In this document: positions 50,001 to 62,026 of the stretch, one piece after another | Layout: every line of letters starts with the position of its first letter | How positions within the stretch are numbered: the first letter of the stretch is position 1 | Source of the DNA: Omphiscola glabra | Taxonomy: Eukaryota; Mollusca; Gastropoda; Lymnaeidae | Length of the DNA stretch: 64,000 nucleotides | Assembly: GCA_964017045.1 (NCBI GenBank) | Contig: OZ024807.1 | Location: 16,171,941-16,235,940, forward strand | Direction of reading: 5' to 3' | The notes under the pieces: model-generated | Told to the model about the DNA's origin: nothing | What the model saw: only the letters and a program-made list of their open reading frames with translations | The model's database searches: none | Translations under genes and position numbers: made by a program

Positions 50001-50469
50001 ATTGTTGAGTAATTACATTCGTTTCGATCCCATTCAAAATCTTTAAAAATTTTAATTCAATAAACACAAATACAATTAAATATTGTTTATTTATATCTAC
50101 TTGCAGAGAATTCCCCCTAGAGACTAGGTAAAACATTTAGCGAAAGTCTAGGGCCATCAGTTGATTAGTCTCGGGGGTCTGTGAGCAAGAAATCTCAAAG
50201 TCCATAAAGCAATGTTCTCTCATCTTAATAAGCTCCAGGCCAAAAATATAAAGTTAGAATGTCTTGTCTGTGTCACGAAGAAAAAAAGAATGGCAGTGGG
50301 GGCGCTGTACGCCATACAGGAAGCAGCGTTTTCTGACTGAAAACGTAAACGCATATCTTTAAGTTACATTTTGTTTATTAAGTCATGAAAGTGGTTCACT
50401 GAACAATTGAAAAGACACATGAGTCGAAATTTTAATTTGATTGTTAACTAGAGACCATGAGTCACAATT

Positions 50470-50880
50470 GTAACATTAGAGATTCACTGTCTTAGATATA
50501 TAACCCTTTAAATAGTTATGGTTTCTATTTGAGATCCACTGTCTAGATACCTAACCCCTCAAATAGCTCTGTTTTCTATTTGTGACCAACTTTCCTAGAT
50601 CATCTGACACTTTAATAAATCTATTTTCACTATTTGAGACACACTGCCCTAGATTATCTGAACCCTAATAAAGCTATGTTCACTATTTGAGACCCTCTGT
50701 CCTAGATTATCTGGCCCTTAACAAATCTATTTTCACTATATGAGACCTAATGTCCTAGACTGTCTGATCCCTTACAAAGCTATGCTCATTATTTAAGACC
50801 CACTGTCCTAGATTTATCTGACCCCTAACAAAGCTATGTGCACTATTTGAGACCCACTGTCCTAGACGATCTGATCTCTG
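50470..50880 (-). repeat. About 52-bp minisatellite starting at the GT14 stop codon
   Basis: About 8 units with core cactgtcctagattatctga on the plus strand. The first unit contains the last codons and TAG of the GT14 gene. Confidence 0.85.
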
Positions 50881-53800
50881 ACAAATGTCTGATTTCTATA
50901 GTAAAACTCGTCAAACTGCTTCACGCCCAGCAGCTCATCTCTTGTATCGTTGATCAATTTCTCTTCCAGACAGGATATGACGACACGGTCCTCTGTGATA
51001 AAAAATTTGTTTGCAAACAGTTCTGGTGCGTGCCCGAGTCGGTAGAGGTCGCCTGTAGGAAAGAGGTTGGCTTTACAGTTTACATTAATGAAGGAAAAGA
51101 AACGAATTTATTCTTCAATCGGTACAGTCAATGGATGTACAAACAAGGTGTTAAGTTTCAATCTGTACTGTCAATTGGTATTTAAAAAAAAATTTTAAGC
51201 GGTACAATAAATTGATGTACCAACAAGGGGCTCAATTTTAAGCGGTACAATTATTTGATGTATAAACAATGCATTCAATTTCAAGAAGTTATTTCAGTTC
51301 ATGGGTTTTGTACCCTGTACCTTCAATGGGTCAGGGGTAAATAGATTTAATGAAAGACATAGTTTTCAAGAGTGACATACATTTCAGGAAGCACATATAT
51401 TTAAGGAGGGATATCGATTTAAGTAAGGACATATATTTAAGGAGGGTGATAGATTTCAAGAGGGACATAGATTTCCACTAAGGACATACATATCAGGAGC
51501 GCATACATTTCAGGAGGGACACAGATTTCAGGAGGGATATAAATTTAATAATGGACATAGATTTCATGAAGGACATAGATTTCAGGAGTGACACTGTGAT
51601 TGAGATATTAGTATATCAACAAAACCTAAGAATTATGTACGCTAACACTACAATGACGCCTTACCTGTGCTTAGAATACATATTGACCGTACGGTATGCC
51701 CTGCGCACGTGTTCGGGTCGCCATACCAAATCTTATAACGCGTCAGAAATGAGGGCGCTATCAAGTCTGGATCATCTGTCGACAGTATTCAATATTACAT
51801 TACTGTCAATTGAAAATGTGGGGTGTCATGGGCGTAAGTCCATCTCCGTTATACAAAGGTGTAACTGGTGAATGAGAGTATGGATAAGCACATCTCCTTG
51901 ATACAAAGGTGTAACTGATGAATGAGAGCATGGGTAGGTCAATTTCGTGATACAAGGGTGTAACTGATGAATGAGAGTATGGGGTAAGTCCATCTCCGTA
52001 ATAAAAAGGTGTAACTGATGAATGAGAGTATGGGGTAATTCAATCTCCGTGATACAAAGGTGTAACTGATGAATGAGAGTATGGGGTAATTCAATCTCCG
52101 TGATACAAAGGTGTAACTAATGAATGAGAGTATGGGGTAATTCAATCTCCGTGATACAAAGGTGTAACTAATGAATGAGAGTATGGGGTAATTCAATCTC
52201 CGTCTTAAAAAGGTGTAACTGATGAATGAGAGTATGGGGTAAGTCAATCTCCGTTTATACAAAGGTGTAACTGATGAATGAAAGTATGGGTAAGTCAATC
52301 TCCGTGATACAAAGGTGTAACTGATGAATGAGCGTATGGGGTAAGTCAATCTCCGTGTGATACAAAGGTGTAACTGATTAATGAGACTGAGAGCATGGAG
52401 TAAGTCTATCTCCGTGAGACAAAGGTGTAATTGCTGAATGAGTTTATGGGTTTTGTTAACGCTATATAAATTTAGCTGACCATTGGTCCAATAAATGACC
52501 ATGCAGAAACACATAATGAACTGAAAATGTGATTGTTTATAATTACTCGTATTTTGGACCAGTCCTTTAAACTGAATAAATACTAGAACAAGTTTGAAGT
52601 CATTAGCAAGTTCGTTTTGAATATAATTTTAAAAGTCATAAAAACAAAGTTTTTCGTATAAATACTTTATATGCATTTTTTGCTTGCATTTATGTAATTG
52701 TAAGTAATTTATCATTTATGTGATTGTAGTAACTGATTTTTTGTATGTGAATGGTTCTTACCAAACTTAGTGCATGTAAAACCTAATACACTAAAGATAT
52801 AGTTTAACCCAAATACGTCACCTACAACAAGTACATAGCAGCTACACAAATAATCTCACACCAAAATACGCACAAATTTAATAAATCATAATTCAACTTC
52901 CCGAAAAAAACAGGAAACACTGATTTTTTGGGAGTAGAGGTGAAAATTTGATAGAATGTGTTGTCATCGCAATCTAGTTAGTCATAGGATGACGGGAAGT
53001 GGGTCAATTAACATTCCGAAGATTTTGCCAGAAACACATAAAAATGGGAAGGAACGTGATCACGTCACTCCAATACTTCCATACTTCATTGGCTCTCTTT
53101 ACAGGCAGGCATTGTCTGTTCGCTGTCACAACTCTTTCTCTGCTTCATGCCATTCTTATCTCACTGAACTGCTTTCTATATAATCACCCTTTCGCTTTGT
53201 TTTCCTCCGCAGACACGCATATGTTTTCTGTTCCCAAGACAAGCGCTAAAACACATGAACGAGCTTTTTCTTCCTGAACCCCCAAACAATGGAATTCTCT
53301 CTCATGACACATCCGAAATATACCGAACATCCAAGCTTTCAAAACTGCACTCAAGACACATCTCTTCAAACTCTACTATGCCGACTCATTATCGCCCGCC
53401 CCTGACCGATAAACATGTTCGATGATGATGGGTGCCGAACATGGCAAGACAGGGGTAAATAGTACTTGGGTGGGCGAGGTCAATGTTTTTACAAAGCTGT
53501 TTTAAAATGAATAGTTTTATGTAACTGTATTTAATGTCATGCTTCTGTTTTTTCTGTTTGCTAACTTTCATGTGAAGCGCGTTGAGTGTAGCCCTAGGCC
53601 GGGGTACGCTGCTATAAAAGACCACTTTAATAATAATAATAATATAAGGGATTTAATATTTAAAATTGTCGGGAATATCAGGCGTCATGTATGCTGTGTG
53701 GGGAGGGTGTTGTTTTTTAAATGATTATTTGTTTTAAAAGTTACGACATCCAACATGCTTATAATTATTTTATTTATTTTTCTAATGAATGTATGTAAAA

Positions 53801-56561
53801 CTCAAACAACGTACCTTTGAATGTCCCTCTCAGACCCACTCAAACAACGTACCTTTGAATGTCCCTCTCAGACCCACTCAAACAACGTACCTTTGAATGT
53901 CCCTCTCAGACCCACTCAAAAAACGTACTTTTGAATGTCCGTCCCTCTCAGACCCACTCAAACAATGTACCTTTGAATGTCCCACTCAAACAACGTACCT
54001 TTGAATGTCCCTCTCAGATCCACTCAAAAAACGTACCTTTGAATGTCCCTCTCAGACCCACTCAAAAAACGTACCTTTGAATGTCCGTCCCTCTCAGACT
54101 CATTCAAACAACGTACCTTTGAATGTCCCTCTCAGACCCACTCAAACAACGTACCTTTGAATGTCCCTCTCAGACCCACTCAAAAAACGTACTTTTGAAT
54201 GTCCGTCCCTCTCAGACCCACTCAAACAATGTACCTTTGAATGTCCCACTCAAACAACGTACCTTTGAATGTCCCCCTCAGACCCACTCAAACAACGTAC
54301 CTTTGAATGTCCCTCTCAGACCGAGCTGGGGGTTAAAGTTCAACGTGGCAAAGAAGGCTTCATCCGGTACATCTATGTACGTTGTCCAGTTCAGCAGACT
54401 CTCGGCCGTGTCATTGTGAAGTATGTAATCTACAAACAGTCTGGAGAGGTCAAGAAAACAAAGTTTTTCTGGATTTACAAGGCGGTTTTTTTTTTTTTTT
54501 TTTAAAGAATGGTTTATTTAGACTATAAATGTATTATCAGATTTTAATGATTGGATAAAAAGTGATATTTTCACTGTTACATAACAATGTATAATGGGAT
54601 GAATAATTAATGGTGATTTTGGTGTTGAGGGCAGTGAGTGTAATGTTAAGATAACAGCGATGAATACATGTGATGCTCAGCTGCAATCATTTCCATGTTT
54701 TTTTATTGGATGTTTGTTCCTCTTTTTATGTTCTTAGTTGATATAAATCAGCAAGTCCCTATCTCTCATTTTTGGATAGTGGACAGAAGCGTAAGGGACG
54801 TGGAGAAGTGGACATAGAGCAGTGGACATGGAGTAGTGGACAATAGCGTAGTGGACGTGGAGTAGTGGACATAGAGTAGTGGACGTGGAGTAGTGGACAT
54901 AGAGTAGTGGACCGGGAGTAGTAGACATAGAGCAGTGGACGTGGAGTAGTGGACATAGAGCAGTGGACGTGGATTAGTGGACAATAGCGTAGTGGACGTG
55001 GACTGTTGGACATAGAGTGGACGTGGAGTAGGGAACATAGAGTAGTGGACGTGGACTGTTGGACATAGAGTGGACGTGGAGTAGTGAACATAGAGTAGTG
55101 GACGTGGAGTAGTGAACATAGAGTAGTGGACGTGGAGTAGTGGACATAGAGTAGTGGACGTGGAGTAGTGGACATAGAGCAGTGGACGTGGAGTAGTGGA
55201 CATAGAGTAGTGGATGTGGAGTAGTGGACAGAGCAGTGGACGTGGAGTAGTGGACATAGAGTAGTGGACAATAGAGTAAAGTACAATGGAGTAGTGGACA
55301 ATATAGGTGAGGACGTGGGGAGTTGAAATTACCAATTAAGTGCAATAGTAATTTGATATCACGATCTTAGCACTGCATGTTTTATATATATATATATATA
55401 TATAATGTTCGTGAAAATATTGTTGCTTGTTGCCTTCACTTTGTCTACCACTGTGTCAACATGCAGCTTTAAGCCAGCTCACCTACTGGCCGTTATATGG
55501 ACAGATCCTTTTACTGGGCGAAGTCCGTCCGGCGGTGGGTCCTTCCAGCGTTCTGTGTTAGCGCTTGGTTATGTGAAAAGCGGAGAGATAAGGAATGAAT
55601 TAGAGGCAAATGTATTAACAATTTCAAAGCATAAAATTGATTTATCAATGTTTTGATTGTTATGTAATTCACAAAAGCGTTGTCCAACACACGAGTTATA
55701 TTGTATTCTGAGCTGTCAAAACATCAAACGCGTCTATTCAGCTGCCTAAGAACAGCCATGCCAACAAAATCATGCATCAATTAAAAAATGTCCATACTTT
55801 TTAATGGTCCCTTCAATGTTATTGGCCCCGTTGTAAGACTTGAGTATCTTGACCAGCTCAAAGTTTGTCTTCAGTGGGAACTCCTGGCCAGTCAGGTTGA
55901 TGAAATATTTCCACTTCCTGTAACGCCAGAGTTCCTTCATACAGATCAGATCCGCTTCAAGCACTGTGAATGTCCCCCACTGTACATCCACTCTCGTCGC
56001 GCTCAGAAACACGCTGCTGAAACACTCGGACATGGCCTTGATTGCGCCGAAGTAGCTCTCGGATGCCTTCAGGTCCACGTGGATGCAGTAGTAATTCTGA
56101 GGCCTGTAGATGGCCCGCAGTAATCTCTCCACCATTTCTATGTCTGCATAGACCACCAGCGAGAACGCTATAGGGAAATTCTTTTCATCCTCTGTCAGTG
56201 ACGACATCAAGTAGCCTCTGGTTTGACGGAAAACATCGCAGTCCTCTGTTAAATCCAGATAATTTTGTTCGTCCAGCGACGCGTTGAATGTTGGTGCCAA
56301 AGCTAGCGCTTCCTCCGTGTAGTTTTCGTCGCCGTCAAATATGCGCGCGCAGCTAATGTCTCTAAACCTAAGCTTGCTGGCCACACTGTGGACGTTGTTT
56401 ATTTCGTTTCTTAAAGACGCGTGCATTTTTAAATAGCTCTGAAAAAGTCTGCTGATATCGGAATTTTGGTTTAGGGAAAAGTTAAAAATAGCTGCAGACA
56501 TCACTAACAGTAATATTATCAATTTGTATCGTTTTGCCGCTCCAAAAGTAAAGTATTTCAT
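50862..56561 (-). CDS. Core-2 type beta-1,6-N-acetylglucosaminyltransferase (GT14 family), 5 exons
   Basis: Exons 55798-56561, 55483-55563, 54322-54440, 51665-51775 and 50862-51052, all GT-AG and all in phase, encode 421 residues, the usual length for C2GnT enzymes. Layout: short cytosolic end, type-II membrane anchor (YKLIILLLVMSAAIF, about residues 12-31), stem, then the Golgi-luminal GT14 domain. Recognisable blocks: IAFSLVVYADIEMVERLL, NYYCIHVDLKA, VQWGTFTVLEADL, YFINLTGQEFPL, RLFVDYILHN, FLTRYKIWYG and HAPELFANKF. Family role: transfer of GlcNAc from UDP-GlcNAc in beta-1,6 linkage to O-glycans. Which acceptor this one uses is not shown. Every intron but the first holds a minisatellite, and so does the region after the stop. 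A possible AATAAA lies at 50374-50379 (minus). Confidence 0.9.
51115..51290 (+). repeat. About 57-bp minisatellite, 3 copies
   Basis: Core gcggtacaataaattgatgt. Last intron of the GT14 gene. Confidence 0.75.
51345..51600 (+). repeat. Degenerate ggacatagattt-type minisatellite
   Basis: Units of 20-25 bases around aggagggacatagatttca. Ends about 65 bases from GT14 exon 4. Confidence 0.75.
51830..52455 (+). repeat. 52-bp minisatellite, about 12 copies
   Basis: Core acaaaggtgtaactgatgaa. Begins about 55 bases upstream (transcript sense) of the GT14 exon 4 acceptor. Confidence 0.9.
52620..53055 (+). repeat. Dispersed repeat, copy 2
   Basis: Second copy of the repeat at 9405-9840, same orientation. 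Lies in GT14 intron 3 and runs into the LINE fragment at about 53060. Confidence 0.7.
53060..53640 (+). mobile_element. 5'-truncated LINE 3' end (CR1/L2/jockey-like)
   Basis: Encodes, in shifted frames, the conserved RT tail: SLALFTGRHCLF, LFSSADTHMFSVPKTSAKTH and RAFSS, then a degenerate NSLP...FKTALKTHLFKLYYAD-like stretch. The 3' end reads gtgaagcgcgttgag and ends in (TAA)n at about 53625-53640. It sits inside GT14 intron 3, opposite in strand to the gene. Confidence 0.75.
53799..54320 (-). repeat. 38-bp minisatellite starting exactly at the GT14 exon 3 donor
   Basis: On the minus strand exon 3 ends CTCG|GTCTGAG. About 13 units begin at intron position +1; each contains GTCTGAGAGGGACATTCAAAG followed by GTACGTTG, so each carries a second consensus-like donor (AAAG|GTACGT). 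Confidence 0.9.
54770..55305 (+). repeat. About 28-bp minisatellite, about 19 copies
   Basis: Core gtggacatagagtagtggac. GT14 intron 2. The long minus-strand frames here (180-190 codons) are by-products. Confidence 0.9.
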
Positions 56562-56599
56562 GGCTTTTGTTTGCTTAAATACTTATGCACTCCATAGAA

Positions 56600-57860
56600 T
56601 GTGACATAATTGTAACACTGATAATGTTATAGTATGAAATAACTTATCATTTCCGTTCGTTATATCTACATGCACACTTTTTATACAACTCAATTGTTTA
56701 TGTGCTAAAAATGATGTTACAAATTGTAGATTATTTTTACGAAATAAGCAATGAGTTACAATAAAATATTTAACACGATGGATGAACCCATTTGAATCCG
56801 TCAAATTTGATATATATACGTAATAAATTGTACAAAGAATCCAGTCATATTTTTAATAAAGTATTGATAAATTTCCTTTATTTCATCATTCATTTGACTG
56901 GACCATAAAAACATGAACTAAATCAAGTTCAATTATATATTTTTACCATCAGAATCTCTAAATAATTACCTATCTATTTTGTTTAGAGAGTTTTTAATGT
57001 AGCCTCTTAATGTTCTTACATTTTATGAAGATTTACACATATTTGTAATATCCGCATGAGACAGTTTTTGATTTAAAAATCATGTAATTTATATATGTTT
57101 TCTTATATATACAGATTAGTGCTATGAAACTTCTCGTTTATATGTGTTATTTAAATTGGAATGTTTAATTGGGATTATATTTGATATTTTGAAAAGTAAT
57201 AATTACGTTCAAATAAAAAAAGTGATCCATTTATTTTCAAATATAAGAAATATTATTTTAAATGTTTTGCAAAGATCTTGAAATCTTGCATGTGTAGAGA
57301 TTTATTTTCAATGTGCAAGCGATACAAATGAATAATGTAGACTAATACTAGATATTAGATAACAGTTGTATCATGGGCGTTTAAAACAATTGTAATAACT
57401 TAAGGTAAATGATGAGTGGTTAATTTCAATAATTATTCTGTCCTATTTGTAAGGTTTTTTTTAAAATCGTATTATTACTCCAATATTTGTAAGCTACATG
57501 GAAACACCACTGTCACTATCTTTTAGCAATAACATATAATTTTTTTCAACTATTTTTAATATGTGTGTTTTCATTTATTCTTATAATATGGCTGGAAATT
57601 TGGCGAATATATAAAAACTCATTGAATTCACAAAATATTTAGAAAAGTTGGATTTTTTCCGACGTAGATTGTATCCTGAGCCAATTATAAAAGCAGCTTT
57701 CGCTCGAGTTAAATGTATGACTAGACCGGATTCATTTAAAGCGACTCATTCTGGCATCCCCATTAACTTAGGGCTACTTTTCTGGTTCTCAAAAACCGGT
57801 CAATTCTTATGGCAGATCCTGTTATCAATGAGATTTTCAACAAAAAAAAAACGTTTTCGC
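56600..57860. other. Gene-free AT-rich stretch upstream of GT14
   Basis: Should contain the GT14 promoter on the minus strand. No clear core promoter motif recognised. Confidence 0.35.
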
Positions 57861-57869
57861 TTTCCAGAG

Positions 57870-58762
57870 GGAAAGAACCTCAGGGACATGTTTGTTAGAA
57901 GCCACCTACCTCTTATTAAAGCAGATATAGGCAGAGTCAAGAGCCTTAGGGACATGCTTGTTAGAAGCCACCTCCCTGCTATTAAAGCATATATAGGCAG
58001 AGTCAAGAGCCTTAGGGACATGCTTGTTAGAAGCCACCTCCCTGTTATTAAAACAGATATAGACAGAGTCAAGAGCCTTAGGGACATGCTTGTTAGAAGC
58101 CACCTCCCTCTTATTAAAGCAGATATAGGCAGAGTCAAGAGAATTAGGGGCATGCTTGTTAGAAGTCACCTCCCTGTTATTAATGCAGATATAGGCAGAG
58201 TCAAGAGCCTTAGGGACATGCTTGTTAGAAGCCACCTCCCTGTTATTAAAGCAGATATAGGCAGAGTCAAGAGCCTTAGGGACATGCTTGTTAGAAGCCA
58301 CCTCCCTCTTATTAAAGCAGATATAGGCAGAGTCAAGGGCAGAGTCAAGAGACTTAGGGACATGCTTGTTAGAAGCCACCTCCCTGTTATTAAAGCAGAT
58401 ATAGGCAGAGTCAAGAGCCTTAGGGACATGCTTGTTAGAAGCCACCTCCCTCTTATTAAAGCAGATATAGGCAGAGTCAAGGGCAGAGTCAAGAGACTTA
58501 GGGACATGCTTGTTAGAAGCCACCTCCCTGTTATTAAAGCAGATATAGGCAGAGTCAAGAGCCTTAGGGACATGCTTGTTAGAAGCCACCTCCCTCTTAT
58601 TAAAGCAGATATAGGCAGAGTCAAGGGCAGAGTCAAGAGACTTAGGGACATGCTTGTTAGAAGCCACATCCCTCTTATTAAAGCAGATATAGGCAGGGTC
58701 AAGAGCCTTAGGGACATGCTTGTTAGAAGCCACCTCTCTGCTATTAAAGCACATATACGTAT
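57870..58762. repeat. 66-bp minisatellite with 78-bp variants, about 13 copies
   Basis: Core gggacatgcttgttagaagc. Both unit lengths are multiples of three, so long frames survive on both strands (22-residue units, SLRDMLVRSHLP... plus; NKHVPKALDSAY... minus). The 78-bp variant repeats ggcagagtcaag. No start context, splicing or homology supports a gene. Confidence 0.9.
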
Positions 58763-58779
58763 AAAACGTTTTTTACGCT

Positions 58780-59960
58780 AGAGAAACACTTTAGATTTAC
58801 CCCTTTTCGTCCCCTTGAACTACACATTTTTTTTTCTTTAAAAATTGTGAAAACATCGTCTTAAATTTACAACAAAGACTCTATACATAATATAAATATA
58901 TCTTCATCGAAACTCAAACAAGCTTTAGCCTTGTTTTTTAAATTATACATTATCAGAAAATCGTAAAGCAAATGATTCTTTTATCTTAAGAAGAATCTCG
59001 AAACCGTTTTTCACATCTATAACAGACTCGAGTGTCTTTTTGTAAAAGAAATGTCATTAATCTCATAAAAATATACTTCTACTTTACTTTTTGCAAAGTA
59101 AAACCAAAATATATATTTATTTTTTTTTGGAAAAAAAATATTAACCCATCTCCATTTTTCAAAATTAAATTTTCAAGTGTGTAAAATGATAGGGTTTTGA
59201 TATTCATGGGTATACGACGTATACAAATGTAACCACTTTTGGTTAACGCCATTGATTACCTTAATTGGTAAACATATGTTTATTTGTAAAAAGAGAAAAG
59301 AGAATGTAACATAAATGTAAACAATAGGATTTAAATATATTTTCATCCACGTAAAAATGTACACATCCTATTTCATACCTCCGATATATATGTACCCAAG
59401 AAGGTACATTTTTTATCAAATTCATTCCGTTATTTTGAGACGTATCGTGTGCTGCCTATGGGGCAAAATGACCATTCCCCTTCCCCCTTCCCCCCTCCTC
59501 CAAGATTTAAAAAAAAAAATAAAATCTTCCACCGGATTTTAGAACCTTCCATACACAAACTAATATATTTTGAACTTCATATGGTTTGTATGAGTTGTGT
59601 GTGAATTAGTGAATGCTATTTGGCTATGGAGTTTCGCTGCGCTGATTGACTTAAACGGCATATTTTTTATTAGGTGTATATTTAAAGGTTACATTTTTAT
59701 TACTTTAGAAATTTAATAAAAGTATATTTTTGGAATTAAAAAAGGGAAGACTTATTAAATATTAAAAATACAAATCTAAAATTTGTGTATGTTTTATTAA
59801 CAATTTAAAAAGTTATCAATTATATTTATTAATTTTACTTTTAAGAAGGGGAACATACATTATCTTATTTATCCTAAAAGGAAATATTTATTACCAGCCC
59901 CAAAAATATTTAATTAATAAATTATACATCTTTATTTTCAAGTGATACTTTAATCAAATT
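58780..59960. other. Gene-free AT-rich stretch
   Basis: No coding region or element recognised. Confidence 0.4.
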
Positions 59961-59974
59961 GTTTCCAAACTCTT

Positions 59975-60545
59975 CTAATAGCTTAAGTGACCAACTTTTC
60001 AACCAGCTATGTTGCATCATACCAAAGTTGCCTAACTATTATGTTGCCCCATTCTTATGTTGCCAAACTCTTATGTTGCCAACACCTATGTTACCCCCGG
60101 TCATATGTTGCCCTGCCCCACTACTGTGTTGCACCCTTCTTGTGATGCACCTCTCTTATATAGCACCACTCTTATGTTGCCCAACTCTTATGTTGCCCAA
60201 CTCTTATGTTGCCCCAGACTTATGTTGCCCAACTCTTATGTTGCCACATTCTTATGATGCCCAACTCTTAGGTTGCCCCAGACTTATGTTGCCCCACTCT
60301 TATGTTGCCCCACTCTTATGTTGCCCCACTCTTATGTCGCCCCACTCTTATGTTTCCCAACTCTAATGTCGCCCCACTCTTATGCTGCCACATTCTTATA
60401 TGTCGCCACACTCTTATGTTGCCCCACTCTTATGTTGCCCAGCTCTTACATTGCCACACTCTTATGTTGCTCAACTCTTATGTTGCACCCCTCTAATGCC
60501 GCCGTACTCTTGTGTTGTCCCACTATTCGTTTGCACCACTCTTGT
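59975..60545 (+). repeat. 15-bp minisatellite, about 35 copies
   Basis: Core cttatgttgccccact. Fifteen bases keep all frames open, giving several spurious Leu/Cys/Pro-rich frames. Confidence 0.9.
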
Positions 60546-60604
60546 ACCAGTTATGTTGTTTTTAACTCTCCAGCTTAAAACTTAACGTGTTTTTAAAGTA
60601 ACAC

Positions 60605-60685
60605 GGTGTTTACTGTTTTAGTTGGACCCAGTGTTTACTGTTTTAGTTGGACCCAGTGTTTACTGTTTTAGTTGGACCCAGTCTT
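60605..60685 (+). repeat. 25-bp minisatellite, 3 copies
   Basis: Core tttactgttttagttggacc. Confidence 0.9.
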
Positions 60686-60834
60686 TAGATTATATGGAGT
60701 GATTCTTTAGATACTCTTTAGATTATGTCACTTTGATCCACGAAGTACTAACAACTACTCAAACTAAAAGACTTGCTTCATTGTGTTGAGTACGTTATTT
60801 TAATTTGCATTGTTACAAAACATATTGAACGAAA

Positions 60835-61075
60835 TAGCTCCAAGTAACATAGCACCAAAGTAACATACAACCCAAGTAACATAAAACCCAAGAAACACAC
60901 AGCCCAAGTAACACACAACCCAAGTAACACACAACCGAAGTAACATACAACACAAGTATCATACAACCCAAGTAACACACAACCCAAGTAACACACAACC
61001 GAAGCAACATACAAGCAAGTATCATACAACCCAAGTAACACACAACCCAGGTAACATACAACCCAAGTATCCTTA
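60835..61075 (+). repeat. About 16-bp minisatellite
   Basis: Core aacccaagtaacacac; about 15 units. Confidence 0.9.
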
Positions 61076-61225
61076 CAGCTGTGTCCACATCTTTCATACT
61101 ACTCTCACTCACAGCTGTGTACACATCTTTCATACTCCTCACACTCACAGCTGTGTACACATCTTTCATACTCCTCACACTCACAGCTGTGTACACATCT
61201 TTCATACTCCTCACATCTAACACAA
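61076..61225 (+). repeat. 36-bp minisatellite, 4 copies
   Basis: Core gctgtgtacacatctttcat. Directly follows the previous array. Confidence 0.9.
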
Positions 61226-61334
61226 CTGTTTTAATGTCTATCATAGCATGCACCTTTCCAAGTCTTGAAAGACAGAGCGAATCATACTACCTGTACTTCA
61301 TTATTTTATCCATCAACACACTCAAAAAACAGCA

Positions 61335-61640
61335 CCGTATGGCATTCATTGATTAGAACTGTATGACATTCATTGATTAGAACTGTATGGCATTCATTGA
61401 TTAGAACTGTATGACATTCATTGATTAGAACTGTATGACATTCAATGATTATCACTGTAGACCTTCAATGATTATCAGTGTAGAAATTCAATGATTATTG
61501 CGGTAGACTTTCAACGATTAGCACGATGTGACATTCAGTGATTATTACGGTAGACATTCAGTGATTTATAATCAACATGGTATGCCATTCAATGATTACT
61601 TTAATTTGACATTCAAGGATAACGATTAGCAAAGTATGAC
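61335..61640 (+). repeat. 24-25 bp degenerate minisatellite
   Basis: Core cattcattgattagaactgt. Copies decay towards the right. Confidence 0.8.
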
Positions 61641-62026
61641 TATCTTCCAAACACGATTCTATTTAAACTAACACTCTCACTATTAGTACTGGTATAAAGA
61701 TAACGAAATTGGCGTTTTATTCAAACTTAGCATAAATAATTAATGTATCGGTTCACTTCACACAAACACCTCACTCAGCAATGCCGGCCTTAGGTAAAAC
61801 TTTCGCCCCGTTCGGCGCCCCCTTCCTGTATGGCTCCGCTCTTTTTCCGATTACGACATAGGCTATGGAACAAGTGTTATGATGCTATACATGTAGCTAA
61901 CCAGTAGATTAATCGTGGAATCACTAACTCCCTCACATTGTGATAAGTATTTTTTACGTATACAGTTGTCATTTGATTGCAGTGTTGGGGGACCTCCGAT
62001 GCAGTGTGAGTAAAGAGGAAGTGTCG

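Noticed and set aside
50838..51185. 115-codon plus-strand frame
   Set aside because: Antisense of the GT14 terminal exon.
51551..51871. 106-codon plus-strand frame
   Set aside because: Shadow of GT14 exon 4 on the minus strand, which fits the family and splice phase.
54269..54505. Plus-strand exon-like frame after ccctctcag (LGVKVQRGKEGFIRYIYV)
   Set aside because: The minus strand encodes GT14 exon 3 here; the apparent acceptor is the complement of the donor repeat.
54759..55345. 180-190 codon minus-strand frames in three registers
   Set aside because: All three registers are open because of a low-complexity array in a GT14 intron.
55405..55656. 83-codon plus-strand frame with signal-like start MFVKILLLVAFTLS
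   Set aside because: Overlaps GT14 exon 2 in antisense; the hydrophobic start is short and unsupported.
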